The position numbers and the translations under genes were made by a program. A stretch of 64,000 nucleotides of DNA from Alphaproteobacteria bacterium (GTDB lineage: Bacteria; Pseudomonadota; Alphaproteobacteria; Micavibrionales; Micavibrionaceae). Location of the stretch: positions 23,871 to 87,870 of the forward strand of contig NVUR01000001.1 of NCBI GenBank assembly GCA_002401965.1, read 5' to 3'. How positions within the stretch are numbered: the stretch's first letter is position 1; every line of letters begins with the position of its first letter. Below, piece by piece: positions 28,165 through 36,455 of this stretch. Below the pieces are notes generated by a model. It did no database searches, was not told the DNA's origin, and saw only the letters and a list, made by a program, of their open reading frames with translations.

Positions 28165-29268
28165 CTAACGCCAAATAGACCATGGTAGATTTTGCTGCCC
28201 CAGACCAAGCGGTAATGGCGTCACATCACCCTGCGATGTTTTCAACATTTCAACGGGGGCATCTTCTTTAACCAGAGTGAAGGTCTCTTGCGGAACAGGC
28301 AAACCATAAAACGCCGCACCGTTCAGGCAAAGGAAGTTCTTGAACATGTCCTGCCCCTGCACATCAGATAAATCAACCCCCGCCATTTCAAAAGCCTGCG
28401 CGTAGAGCTGCGGTGCGATACCGCCCGTAAAACATCCCGCCGCACAACCACAAGCCGTGGCTTTGGTCGCATGAGGCGCACTATCGGTTCCGGCAAAGAA
28501 CTTGGTGTTATCCGTACCTGCCACCGCCGCGCGCAACGCATCACGATCCGCGCAATGCTTTAAAACAGGCAAACAAAACAGATGATATTTAAGCCCCTGT
28601 ATCAAATTTCCGATAGTATAAAGCAAATGCTGCGGCGTAATTGTTGCAACAATGTTGGCACCACTACTATGCACAAAGTCCACAGCCACCTTGGTTGTCA
28701 CATGCTCACACACGATTTTAAGGTTTGGAAATTTCTCACGCACACGTGGCATGCGCTCGGTATAGAATAACTCTTCCGCATTTCCTGCGCGGTCAAAATA
28801 CTGCTCGGGCGGCAAGCCATGCTCTTCACCATGGATACACAGAACAATGCCTGCTTCTTCCATTGCGGCAAACACGCCATTATCGATAAATTCTGTCACA
28901 GGAATGCCAAACTCTGCGCCTGTTGTGCCATGTGGAGGATAAGACTTACATGCTTTTAGAGTACCGCTTTCCGCGCCTTTACGAATCATTTCGGGCGTTG
29001 TGTCTTTGGTCAGATATAACGGCACAATCAATTCACTGAACTGATCCCCGCCCGCATCGCGCAAATCGCGCATATAACGCTCAACACTCCAATATTCGCC
29101 GCCTTCATCCGCTTCGAATACAACGGCAGTCGGCGGTTTCGTATTGGGCATCGCAAGCGCACCAACGCATCCCATATCCAAATGCGCCTGAATATAAGGC
29201 GCCACCACATCCCCTTGTCGGAAATGTGTGTGTAAATCATACCATTTTGGAAGTGTAAATTCGATCAT
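28165..29268 (-). CDS. pyrC: Dihydroorotase, E. coli PyrC type
   Basis: Zinc amidohydrolase closing carbamoyl aspartate to dihydroorotate. 367 residues and clearly the E. coli class: YDLHTHFRQGD (two metal His), MPNTKPP, the carboxylated Lys in LKACKSYPP, CIHGEE, EHVTTK, ATITPQHLL and FFAGTDSAPHATKA (metal Asp). The ATG has GGGGA upstream. It is in operon with the methyltransferase that follows and ~34 bp downstream of folE. Confidence 0.96.
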   Translation of the reverse strand: MIEFTLPKWYDLHTHFRQGDVVAPYIQAHLDMGCVGALAMPNTKPPTAVVFEADEGGEYWSVERYMRDLRDAGGDQFSELIVPLYLTKDTTPEMIRKGAESGTLKACKSYPPHGTTGAEFGIPVTEFIDNGVFAAMEEAGIVLCIHGEEHGLPPEQYFDRAGNAEELFYTERMPRVREKFPNLKIVCEHVTTKVAVDFVHSSGANIVATITPQHLLYTIGNLIQGLKYHLFCLPVLKHCADRDALRAAVAGTDNTKFFAGTDSAPHATKATACGCAAGCFTGGIAPQLYAQAFEMAGVDLSDVQGQDMFKNFLCLNGAAFYGLPVPQETFTLVKEDAPVEMLKTSQGDVTPLPLGLGQQNLPWSIWR

Positions 29269-29302
29269 CGCGGATCATCCCCTTCTGAAGAACAGAGGCA
29301 GA

Positions 29303-29917
29303 CTAACGCGAATAATGAATCATATCAAGGAAACGACGCTGTACGTCTCTATCTTCTTTGAAAACACCGCAGAACATAGAGGTTACAGTCGATGATGCAC
29401 CCTTATTAACGCCGCGCGTTGACATGCATTGATGATTGGCATCGATATAAACCGCAACACCTTTAGGCTTTAGCGTTTCATCAATACATTTCAAAATATT
29501 ACGAGTCATATTTTCCTGTGACACAAGGCGACGGCCAAAAATATCAACAACACGCGCCAACTTTGATATCCCGACAACTTTCTCGTCAGGCCAATAGGCC
29601 ACATGCGCTTTGCCCAAAATCGGCACAAGGTGATGTTCACAATGGGATACAAAATCAATGTCCTTCACCAAAACCATGTCATCAAAACCTTCGATATCTT
29701 CGAACGTCTTTTGCAATTCTGCCGAAGCATCCTTGTTATAGCCGGAGAAAAACTCTTCATACGCCTTTACAACGCGCTTTGGTGTCTCAAGCAAACCTTC
29801 GCGGGATGGATCTTCGCCCGCCCAACGCAACAGCGTCTCCACAGCCTTCATCGCTTCATCACGACTGGGGCGGTTATCTTGCGTTGTTATGTCTTGAACA
29901 CTCATATCTGATACCAT
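29303..29917 (-). CDS. folE: GTP cyclohydrolase I
   Basis: First enzyme of tetrahydropterin/folate synthesis. 204 residues with the zinc and active-site segment SHCEHHLVPI, GISKLARVVDIFGRRLVSQE and the C-terminal SSTVTSMFCGVF (zinc Cys). Two starts are possible: the ATG at 29917, and 29905 four codons later. It is divergent from cysS and heads the folE-pyrC-methyltransferase run. Confidence 0.97.
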   Translation of the reverse strand: MVSDMSVQDITTQDNRPSRDEAMKAVETLLRWAGEDPSREGLLETPKRVVKAYEEFFSGYNKDASAELQKTFEDIEGFDDMVLVKDIDFVSHCEHHLVPILGKAHVAYWPDEKVVGISKLARVVDIFGRRLVSQENMTRNILKCIDETLKPKGVAVYIDANHQCMSTRGVNKGASSTVTSMFCGVFKEDRDVQRRFLDMIHYSR

Positions 29918-29942
29918 TTTTAATAAAACCTCAAATTAAGGG

Positions 29943-29971
29943 TTGGTCTTAGCGTCTCTTTACCGTATTTT
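29943..29971 (+). promoter_or_regulatory. Promoter for cysS
   Basis: TTGGTC, 17 bp, TATTTT, with the cysS ATG about 35 nt after the -10. Confidence 0.4.
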
Positions 29972-30006
29972 CCAGTAAAAAGCGACATTGAAGGACATTT
30001 AAGCGC

Positions 30007-31431
30007 ATGGCAAGACTAAAACTGCATAATTCTCTCACACGTGAGAAACAGGATTTCGAACCGATTGATCCGTCTCATATCCGTATTTACGCCTGTGGCC
30101 CTACGGTTTACAGCTATGCCCATATCGGAAATGCGCGCATGGCGGTGGTGTTTGACGTGCTGTCCAATGTCTTGCGCACGCTTTATCCCAAAGTCACCTA
30201 CGTCTCGAACATCACCGATATCGATGATAAAATTATCGCCGCCTCACAAAAAACCGGCGAAAAGATTGACGTTATCACGAAAAAATACGCCGATATCTAT
30301 AATGCAGACATGAAATCCCTAGGCGTACAGGCACCCGATATCCAGCCCCGCGCAACGGATCACATCCCGCATATGATTGCGTTGATAGAAGAACTGATTG
30401 AAAATAACCACGCCTATACCGCAGATGACCATGTTTTGTTTGATGTGCCCTCTTTCCCTGCCTATGGCGGCTTATCAGGCCGCAACCGTGATGAGCAAAT
30501 CGCAGGCGCGCGCGTTGAAGTTGCTTCCTACAAAAAAGACCCTGCCGATTTCGTTCTATGGAAGCCAAGCACAGATAACGAGCCCGGATGGGACAGCCCA
30601 TGGGGCTTTGGCAGACCCGGTTGGCATATTGAATGCTCCGCCATGGCCGCCGAGCATCTTGGCTTGCCCTTTGACATCCATGGCGGCGGCGCAGATTTGA
30701 AATTCCCGCATCATGAAAACGAGATCGCACAAAGCTGCTGCGCGCATGGGGATGAAGACGATTTATCCTCCTTCGCGAAATACTGGGTGCATAACGGTTT
30801 TGTCACGGTCAATGGCGAGAAGATGTCTAAATCATTGGGCAATGTAACACTAGCACATGATTTGGTAAAAGATCATGCGGGCGAAACACTGCGCTTTACA
30901 CTTCTTTCTGCACATTACAGGCAACCTCTCGACTGGACAAACGAATCCATCGCGCAATCCAAAAAAACATTAGATCGGATGTACCAAAACCTACGTAAAA
31001 TTGAAAACATTGAGATTGATAAAAATGCAGAACCAACATCTGAAGTTATAGATGCGCTTTATGATGATTTAAACACACCTAAAGCAATTGCCGCACTCTT
31101 CACACTAGTCAAAAGCGCAGCAGAAACAAAATCTTCTGCATTAAAATCCGAAGTTTTGGCTGCAGCAAAAATACTTGGTATATTGCAAAACGACCCAAAT
31201 GAATGGCTTGGATATCATTATGCAAGCGCAGAGTTTACAGGGTCCGCCACAGTGGAAGCAGACGGAATCATAACACCTAGTGCAGCAAAAATAGAAGGTT
31301 TATTGCAACAAAGAACAGAAGCACGCGCCAATAACAACTATGCCAGATCAGATGAAATCCGTGATGATCTCACCGCCATGGGCATTGCAATTGAAGATAC
31401 CGCCGAGGGTACGCTCTGGAAAAAAATATAG
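30007..31431 (+). CDS. cysS: Cysteinyl-tRNA synthetase
   Basis: Class I synthetase, 474 residues. Zinc ligand Cys30 in [16 protein letters not shown] with the HIGN motif at 39-42, further zinc ligands in [14 protein letters not shown], and the KMSKS loop at 272-276. The last ~100 residues are the helical anticodon-binding part. The 3' third uses more AT-rich codons than the 5' part. It is convergent with the prepilin-like gene 20 bp downstream. Confidence 0.98.
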   Translation: MARLKLHNSLTREKQDFEPIDPSHIRIYACGPTVYSYAHIGNARMAVVFDVLSNVLRTLYPKVTYVSNITDIDDKIIAASQKTGEKIDVITKKYADIYNADMKSLGVQAPDIQPRATDHIPHMIALIEELIENNHAYTADDHVLFDVPSFPAYGGLSGRNRDEQIAGARVEVASYKKDPADFVLWKPSTDNEPGWDSPWGFGRPGWHIECSAMAAEHLGLPFDIHGGGADLKFPHHENEIAQSCCAHGDEDDLSSFAKYWVHNGFVTVNGEKMSKSLGNVTLAHDLVKDHAGETLRFTLLSAHYRQPLDWTNESIAQSKKTLDRMYQNLRKIENIEIDKNAEPTSEVIDALYDDLNTPKAIAALFTLVKSAAETKSSALKSEVLAAAKILGILQNDPNEWLGYHYASAEFTGSATVEADGIITPSAAKIEGLLQQRTEARANNNYARSDEIRDDLTAMGIAIEDTAEGTLWKKI

Positions 31432-31451
31432 ACCGGGGAAAAAAATATAGA

Positions 31452-32180
31452 TCAGCGCGCAAGCAAAACTTGATAATAGTGATACGTCTCCGCGAGAGGA
31501 GTCGATGCCGTACCTGATGCTTCGGTACAACCAGCCATCTTGCCATACAAAACCTGATCATCCCCCACCGTACCATCGCCGGATACCTTACGGTCTAACG
31601 CTATGCCGAAATCTCCGACAAATTTCATATTCACAGCAAATGGCCCGTTTGTTTCCAATGGCACATCACGACCAGATAGAACAATCCCCAATTGCTTGTT
31701 AATCGCCATACAAATCTCTTTTTTGACGTAAGGCATAAACATAATCAAATCATCCCTGACCAGCCCCACCTCAACAACGCTGGCTTCGCCATGAAAATAT
31801 AGCGTGCCATATTCAGATTCCGAAGATTGCGTATTATCCAGCCACACGGATTTCGGCGCAAAATAATGCACACCACCACCATTCACATTGAAAATCTCGC
31901 ACTCGCTATCGTCGCAATTCGTATTCTCGTAATCGGCAACAATATTGTTCTCCAGACTAATTTCTCTATCCTGATATCCGCGCAACCTGATTTGTGACAC
32001 TGCTTGCCTTATAATACCGCCATACTCCAGAATTTCAGTTGCATAAAGACGCGCACGCTCTTTGCTCAAACCCCCGACACTCCCGCGCCCGCTTTGCGCA
32101 ATCGCATAAGACAGCGCCGCCAACAACGCCACAACGATAAGAATATAAATAAGGACATTACCGGATTGTGAATTCTTCAT
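31452..32180 (-). CDS. Prepilin-like membrane-anchored protein, unknown function
   Basis: 242 residues from the ATG at 32180; the longer frame would start at TTG. The N-terminus has the class III prepilin plan: short polar leader ending in Gly (MKNSQSG), then a ~21-residue hydrophobic helix (NVLIYILIVVALLAALSYAI). The Glu expected at +5 of the mature pilin is absent. The body is a globular domain with Cys pairs near DDSECE and KKEICM. It could be a minor pseudopilin or simply a signal-anchored protein; no other pilus genes are nearby. Confidence 0.65.
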   Translation of the reverse strand: MKNSQSGNVLIYILIVVALLAALSYAIAQSGRGSVGGLSKERARLYATEILEYGGIIRQAVSQIRLRGYQDREISLENNIVADYENTNCDDSECEIFNVNGGGVHYFAPKSVWLDNTQSSESEYGTLYFHGEASVVEVGLVRDDLIMFMPYVKKEICMAINKQLGIVLSGRDVPLETNGPFAVNMKFVGDFGIALDRKVSGDGTVGDDQVLYGKMAGCTEASGTASTPLAETYHYYQVLLAR

Positions 32181-32304
32181 AGGCAAAGAGTCTAGCGTAT
32201 TCCCCTCGTTTTAAAAGCGCAAAATAAAATAAGAACACATGTCAGGGCTTGAATTTACATTGGTTTTTGCCTCTAATAGGGCTTGTAAAAAACAAGGCAG
32301 CACC

Positions 32305-32475
32305 ATGACAGATTATAAAACACCGGAAAAGATCACTGTTGACCATCACGCAGACGGCGTAAGCTGTGACGGCGGTGGCGGCGCATTAGGACATCCAAAG
32401 GTATGGTACGGTTTTGACGGACAAAACAGCGTCGAGTGCAGCTATTGTGCCCGCCTGTTCGTGAAGTCTTCTTGA
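32305..32475 (+). CDS. Zinc-finger CHCC domain protein (NDUFS6-like)
   Basis: 56 residues from the ATG at 32305; an upstream in-frame start at 32239 adds residues without family support. Cys21, His30, Cys45 and Cys48 form the zf-CHCC pattern (CDGGGGALGHPKVW then VECSYC) seen in the accessory subunit of alphaproteobacterial and mitochondrial complex I. Here it is unlinked to nuo genes, as is common for this short form. Confidence 0.85.
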   Translation: MTDYKTPEKITVDHHADGVSCDGGGGALGHPKVWYGFDGQNSVECSYCARLFVKSS

Positions 32476-32509
32476 ATATTTCCAATAATCTTGCTACTAA
32501 TACCCTCTA

Positions 32510-32532
32510 GTGACGCTGCATAAGCGGGTCAC
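32510..32532 (+). promoter_or_regulatory. Upstream hairpin in the hsp20 leader
   Basis: GTGAC (32510-32514) pairs with GTCAC (32528-32532), with inner GCT/AGC pairing. It precedes the thermometer-like hairpin by 17 nt and resembles the stable 5' stem of multi-hairpin ROSE leaders. Confidence 0.4.
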
Positions 32533-32549
32533 ACATAGCTAAATTATTT

Positions 32550-32574
32550 GAATTTGCTTTCATAAGAGGAGTTC
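32550..32574 (+). promoter_or_regulatory. ROSE-like RNA thermometer hairpin masking the hsp20 ribosome site
   Basis: GAATTTGCTTT (32550-32560), loop CATA, AGAGGAGTTC (32565-32574). The ribosome site AGAGGAG is wholly paired: ten pairs (several A-U and G-U) with one bulged G inside a UUGCU motif opposite AGGA, the hallmark of ROSE elements, which control small heat-shock genes in alphaproteobacteria. The ATG is at 32582. Confidence 0.65.
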
Positions 32575-32581
32575 AGGCACG

Positions 32582-33055
32582 ATGACAACACGTTTATCTT
32601 TATTCGACAGCCCATTATTTCTAGGGTTTGACGACTTTGAAAAAACTATAGACCGCATGCGCAAATCCGGTGCAGATGGCTATCCCCCGTATAATATCGA
32701 ACAAATCGGCGATCATGGTCTGCGTATCACGCTGGCCGTAGCAGGATTCTCAATGGACTGCCTTGATGTCGAAGCAGATCAGAACCAACTCACCATTCGT
32801 GGAAAGCAAGCGGATGAAGAAGATCGTCTTTATCTGCATCGCGGGATCGCCGCGCGACAATTCCAGAAAAGTTTTGTTATCGCCGATGGCATAGAAATCC
32901 ACAGCGCAGATCTTGATAACGGGCTGCTGCACATTAATCTGAAACGCGTTGTCCCCGAATCACAAGCCGTTAAAATTAAAATCAGCACAGCCGAGCAAAA
33001 AAATAACGTGCTTAAAGCAATCGATGTTGATAGATCACCTTCAAATACCGAATGA
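32582..33055 (+). CDS. Small heat-shock protein Hsp20 (IbpA family)
   Basis: ATP-independent holdase, 157 residues. N-terminal region with SLFDSPLFLGFDDFEKTIDRM, alpha-crystallin domain about 35-130 (YNIEQIGDHGLRITLAVAGF at its start, LHRGIAARQFQKSF and GLLHINLKR at its end), then a short C-terminal extension that lacks a clear I-x-I motif. The ATG is controlled by the ROSE-like hairpin at 32550-32574. It is followed at 75 bp by a DUF1150 gene, a pairing common in alphaproteobacteria. Confidence 0.95.
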   Translation: MTTRLSLFDSPLFLGFDDFEKTIDRMRKSGADGYPPYNIEQIGDHGLRITLAVAGFSMDCLDVEADQNQLTIRGKQADEEDRLYLHRGIAARQFQKSFVIADGIEIHSADLDNGLLHINLKRVVPESQAVKIKISTAEQKNNVLKAIDVDRSPSNTE

Positions 33056-33129
33056 ATTTTGACAAGCCCCCCTATTTTAGGGTCTTATATTAGAGTGTAG
33101 ATACTAAAAAACAAAGGGCAACCAACCAC

Positions 33130-33378
33130 ATGACCGTAAGACTCCCCCTGACAAATCCAAAAGTAAGAACAGCACTGAAAAATCTTTCGGTGAAGGATTT
33201 TAAGGATTTCGGTATGCAACAAATTGCCTATATCCGCGCAGTTAATAACAATAACGACAACAGCACGTTATATTCTATCCATTCTGCCGATGGTGAAGAA
33301 ATCTCTGTGATGGATACACTCGATCAAGCCATCATAGCCACGCGCAAAAATGACCTAGAGCCTGTGACCCTTCATTAA
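33130..33378 (+). CDS. DUF1150 family protein
   Basis: 82 residues, soluble. The pattern LKNLSVKDFKDFGMQQIAYI...YSIHSADGEEISVMDTLDQAI...KNDLEPVTLH matches DUF1150, a small alphaproteobacterial family regularly encoded just after an Hsp20 gene. Function unknown; position suggests a stress or chaperone accessory role. AAGGG lies upstream of the ATG. Confidence 0.85.
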   Translation: MTVRLPLTNPKVRTALKNLSVKDFKDFGMQQIAYIRAVNNNNDNSTLYSIHSADGEEISVMDTLDQAIIATRKNDLEPVTLH

Positions 33379-33413
33379 CGACCATTCCTATAAATTATAT
33401 AAAAAAGAAACAC

Positions 33414-33502
33414 TATAGTGATTTGGCTTTATTTTAGTACAAGGCGTAAAGCGCGTAGCCGTATAAAAATACGATATCATACATTAAATGCAAACCACTA
33501 TA
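33414..33502. repeat. Palindromic repeat element, copy B
   Basis: 89-bp unit with imperfect terminal inverted repeats: TATAGTGATTTGGCTTT (33414-33430) and its partner ending CACTATA at 33502, 14 of 17 complementary. The core has ACAAGGCG and the hairpin CGTAT-AAAA-ATACG, the same layout as copy A. It lies between the convergent DUF1150 and PtsN-like genes, ending 2 bp before the PtsN-like stop. Confidence 0.6.
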
Positions 33503-33504
33503 CA

Positions 33505-33972
33505 CTAAGCCGCAAGCATCCAGTCTTGTGTCGGCATGAATAATGCGCGCATAGCATCCGCACTATCAACCTCACGCAACGCCATGCATAAATCATGCGA
33601 GCGCAAAATACGCGATACATTCGCCAAGCGTTGAAGATGAACAGGACCGCAAGATTGCGGCGACAAAACCGCCGCCATTATATTAACCAGCTTACCATCC
33701 ATCGTATTAAAAGCAATATCCCGATCAAAGGTCATCATCGCCAAAGCCGGTGTCTTGATATGTGTTGATTTCACATCGAATATAGCAACGCCATCTTCCA
33801 AAGGAAACGTTCGGTCCTCGGCATTTTGGTCAAGAACATCAGATAACACACCGACCTCCACCTCACATAAAGGTGCGGCTTCTTGTGCCAATATTTCAAA
33901 GATTTTCGGTTGCGTCTGCGCCTTAACATCTGTCATCAAAACATCGAAATGAAATTCTTTTGCAATACTCAT
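33505..33972 (-). CDS. PtsN-like EIIA-Ntr protein lacking the phospho-acceptor His
   Basis: 155 residues aligning along its length with PTS EIIA-Ntr: GVAI (61-64) and, after it, DIAFNTMDGKLVNIMAAVLSP and HLQRLANVSRIL. In PtsN the first motif continues PHGK with the phosphorylated His; here it is Phe65-Asp66-Val67-Lys68, so phosphotransfer by PtsP/NPr should be impossible. Position at the end of the kdsD-lpt-rpoN-hpf series is that of ptsN. It has its own promoter (34049-34077) and AAGGAT before the ATG. It may act as a constitutive binding protein. No frameshift, so not a simple pseudogene. Confidence 0.85.
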   Translation of the reverse strand: MSIAKEFHFDVLMTDVKAQTQPKIFEILAQEAAPLCEVEVGVLSDVLDQNAEDRTFPLEDGVAIFDVKSTHIKTPALAMMTFDRDIAFNTMDGKLVNIMAAVLSPQSCGPVHLQRLANVSRILRSHDLCMALREVDSADAMRALFMPTQDWMLAA

Positions 33973-34048
33973 TTTACAGATCCTTACGTTTCCACCAACA
34001 TACTATAACGGGTTGTAACATGATTGAAAAACAAAATACCAGAAAAAA

Positions 34049-34077
34049 ATTATTGGTTTTCATAAATCACGAGTCAA
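34049..34077 (-). promoter_or_regulatory. Promoter for the PtsN-like gene
   Basis: Minus-strand TTGACT, 17 bp, AATAAT; leader about 70 nt. Together with the hpf terminator it separates this gene from the rpoN-hpf transcript. The rest of the 274-bp gap 33973-34246 is AT-rich with no gene. Confidence 0.5.
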
Positions 34078-34179
34078 AAAATTTATTTAAAATCAATAAC
34101 TTATAGAAATTTGTGTATTTTTTAAGTATTAATTGTCAAAAATTATAGCTTCTTACAAGGGTTTAGAAAGAGTACACAG

Positions 34180-34210
34180 AAAAAAATTCCTGTGAAAAAC
34201 TTCACAGGAA
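34180..34210 (-). terminator. Terminator of hpf
   Basis: A perfect 10-bp stem, TTCCTGTGAA/TTCACAGGAA with a 4-base loop, followed on the minus strand by TTTTTTT, 37 bp after the hpf stop. Confidence 0.92.
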
Positions 34211-34246
34211 CTAAATTTAGAATATTATTGTGACATAATACAAAAA

Positions 34247-34846
34247 TCACTGATCGTCTGGTTCAATCCAACCAATGTTTCCATCTTTACGCAAATAAAC
34301 CATGTTTATTTTCTCATTACTGGCATTACGAAACATAATCGCATTTTGATCCGCCAGTTCCATCCGCATCACCGCTTCGGATACGCTCATTTTTTCAATA
34401 TGAGTTTGTATTTCTGCGATAATCGTTGGATCAGTATGCAAGTCTACTTCATTATCCTGTTCCACTGCTTCTTGAGCTTCCTGCGCCAACGTATAAGCAC
34501 GTGCCTTCACCAATTCCGCCTCTGGGGTTTTCTCGACCCGCGCATGGTGATCGCGTAAACGTCTTTTATAACGGCGTAATCGCTTCGCCGCCTTCTCAGA
34601 CGCTGAATCAAAAGCAACATAAGGGTCATATTCTGTTGCTTCCGTAACAACATCAATATTTTTACCAACATTAAAGGATATATGAACCTTAAATAAATTA
34701 TTGCTATGCCCTTCACGTGAAAAAGTAACTGTCGCAGTCGTCGCATGGTTAAAATATTTTTGATCGATATCTTCCAGCTTTCCCGTCACATGCTCACGCA
34801 GTGCATCACCAACATCAATCTGTTTTCCTTGAACGGTCATTTCCAT
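34247..34846 (-). CDS. hpf: Ribosome hibernation promoting factor, long form
   Basis: 199 residues: N-terminal S30AE domain (1 to ~105; QIDVGDALREHVTGKLEDI) that blocks the decoding site, a variable linker, and the C-terminal dimerisation domain with IMFRNASNEKINMVYLRKDG and IGWIEP. Long HPF alone makes 100S ribosome dimers. Preceded by AGAGGA, ~80 bp downstream of rpoN, its usual partner, and followed by a strong terminator. Confidence 0.96.
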   Translation of the reverse strand: MEMTVQGKQIDVGDALREHVTGKLEDIDQKYFNHATTATVTFSREGHSNNLFKVHISFNVGKNIDVVTEATEYDPYVAFDSASEKAAKRLRRYKRRLRDHHARVEKTPEAELVKARAYTLAQEAQEAVEQDNEVDLHTDPTIIAEIQTHIEKMSVSEAVMRMELADQNAIMFRNASNEKINMVYLRKDGNIGWIEPDDQ

Positions 34847-34929
34847 AGTTTTCGTCCTCTTCTTTGGTTTATAAAACTCTTTTTATTTCTAACATCCTCA
34901 ACAAATAGCACAATAAATTTTACACATCC

Positions 34930-36393
34930 TTAACATAGATCATTTAAAGCAATATTCTTTTTCTGTTTGCGCCTTTGTACTGATGATCCAATATGCATGG
35001 CTTCACGATATTTCGCAACAGTCCTGCGTGCAATATCTATCCCCTCACCCTTTAAAATAAGGACAATTTTGTCATCAGATAGAATTTTCGTTATCTCCTC
35101 CGCATCAATTAAGGTCTTCACACGCGCCTTAATCGCCTCTGAGGAATGCACCATACCATCGGCAGAGATCAACGCCGTTGAGAAGAAAAATTTCAACTCG
35201 AAAATACCGCGCGGCGTACCAATGTACTTATTGGTGGTCACACGGCTGACCGTGCTTTCATGCATTTCAATCTCTGTAGCAATATCTTTCAACGTTAAGG
35301 GCTTCAAGAACTCTATCCCGTAATTAAAGAACGCGTCTTGCTGCTCTACCAAAGAACTTGCCACCTTCAAGATCGTTTGCGCCCGTTGATCCAACGCCCG
35401 CACTAACCAATTCGCAGAGGCCAATTGCGTCGTCACATATTCGCGATCTTTTTTGCCCTTCGCCCCTTGTGAGACTTGCGTATAATATTCCTGATTAATC
35501 AAAACACGTGGCAAAGTATCGCTATTCAGCTCAACCCGCCAACCACCACCCAGATTTTTGGGCATACGCTTCATCAATACATCAGGGATCGCAGTCTGCA
35601 CAACCAGATGATCGAACTCTGCCGCTGGTTTAGGGTTAAGGCATTTAATCTCCCCAACCATATCCATCAAATACGTGTCATTCACGCCGCAAACATTTGC
35701 CAAGCCCTTAAAATCATGATCTCCCAGCATCGAAAGATTTTCAACAAGAAGGCGCATCGGCGTATCAAACGCGCCTTTCTCCTCCAGCTGCAAAGCAAGA
35801 CATTCAGGCAAATCACGGGCAAAAACCCCCGTTGGGTCAAATTGCTTCATCCGTGATAACAGATTATAGATACGCGCCGTTGAGCAACCTAAACGCTCTG
35901 CCAACACATCAACCTCATCACGCAAATAGCCACTTTCATCAAGGCGATCAATCAACAACGTACCAATCATACAATCGCGTTCATCCGAGAACGCCATATT
36001 GAGCTGCCCTGTCAAATGCTCGCGCAATGTTTTCTCCGCGCTCATTCGGTTTTCGAAACTATCTTCCGCATTTTCGAATTTCATATTGCCGCCAGAGCCA
36101 ATATCCGCCGTGGATGACCCACCGTCAAAATCACCTGCGCCGGATTCAAAGGCCGCCTCTATCTCGTCCTTGCCTTCATCCGCGGCAGGTGTAGCCTCAT
36201 CCGCGCTTTCATTGCCTTGCGCCTCTTCCCCATCATCCTTTTCCAATAATGGGTTTTTCTCCAGCTCTTCTTCAATAAATTCGCCCAACTCAACATTACT
36301 CAACTGCAACAGCTTTATCGCCTGCTGTAATTGGGGGGTCATCACCAGATGTTGAGATTGCTGAAGATTCAGCTTTTGAGAGAATGAGTTCAT
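34930..36393 (-). CDS. rpoN: RNA polymerase sigma-54 factor
   Basis: 487 residues. Region I: QQSQHLVMTPQLQQAIKLLQ (activator-interacting, Q-rich). An acidic region II spans roughly 45-100. Core-binding and helix-turn-helix parts follow (LKDIATEIEMHESTVSRVT), and the RpoN box ARRTVAKYRE is at 455-464. Usual alphaproteobacterial position between lptB and hpf. No obvious -24/-12 promoter was found elsewhere in the window. Confidence 0.97.
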   Translation of the reverse strand: MNSFSQKLNLQQSQHLVMTPQLQQAIKLLQLSNVELGEFIEEELEKNPLLEKDDGEEAQGNESADEATPAADEGKDEIEAAFESGAGDFDGGSSTADIGSGGNMKFENAEDSFENRMSAEKTLREHLTGQLNMAFSDERDCMIGTLLIDRLDESGYLRDEVDVLAERLGCSTARIYNLLSRMKQFDPTGVFARDLPECLALQLEEKGAFDTPMRLLVENLSMLGDHDFKGLANVCGVNDTYLMDMVGEIKCLNPKPAAEFDHLVVQTAIPDVLMKRMPKNLGGGWRVELNSDTLPRVLINQEYYTQVSQGAKGKKDREYVTTQLASANWLVRALDQRAQTILKVASSLVEQQDAFFNYGIEFLKPLTLKDIATEIEMHESTVSRVTTNKYIGTPRGIFELKFFFSTALISADGMVHSSEAIKARVKTLIDAEEITKILSDDKIVLILKGEGIDIARRTVAKYREAMHIGSSVQRRKQKKNIALNDLC

Positions 36394-36455
36394 GCTCTCA
36401 TTTTAACATGATTACAGAAAAATATCACCAGAAATACGTGGATATGTAAGAAGAA

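Noticed and set aside
32471..32510. CTTG-containing sequences before hsp20 as an RpoH promoter
   Set aside because: No CCCAT/CTATAT-type -10 at the required distance from either CTTG.
33059..33088. TTGACA followed by TTATATT after hsp20
   Set aside because: Spacing between the elements is 20-21 bp, too long for sigma70; the intervening CCCTA-TTT-TAGGG hairpin lacks a T tract, so neither promoter nor terminator is convincing.
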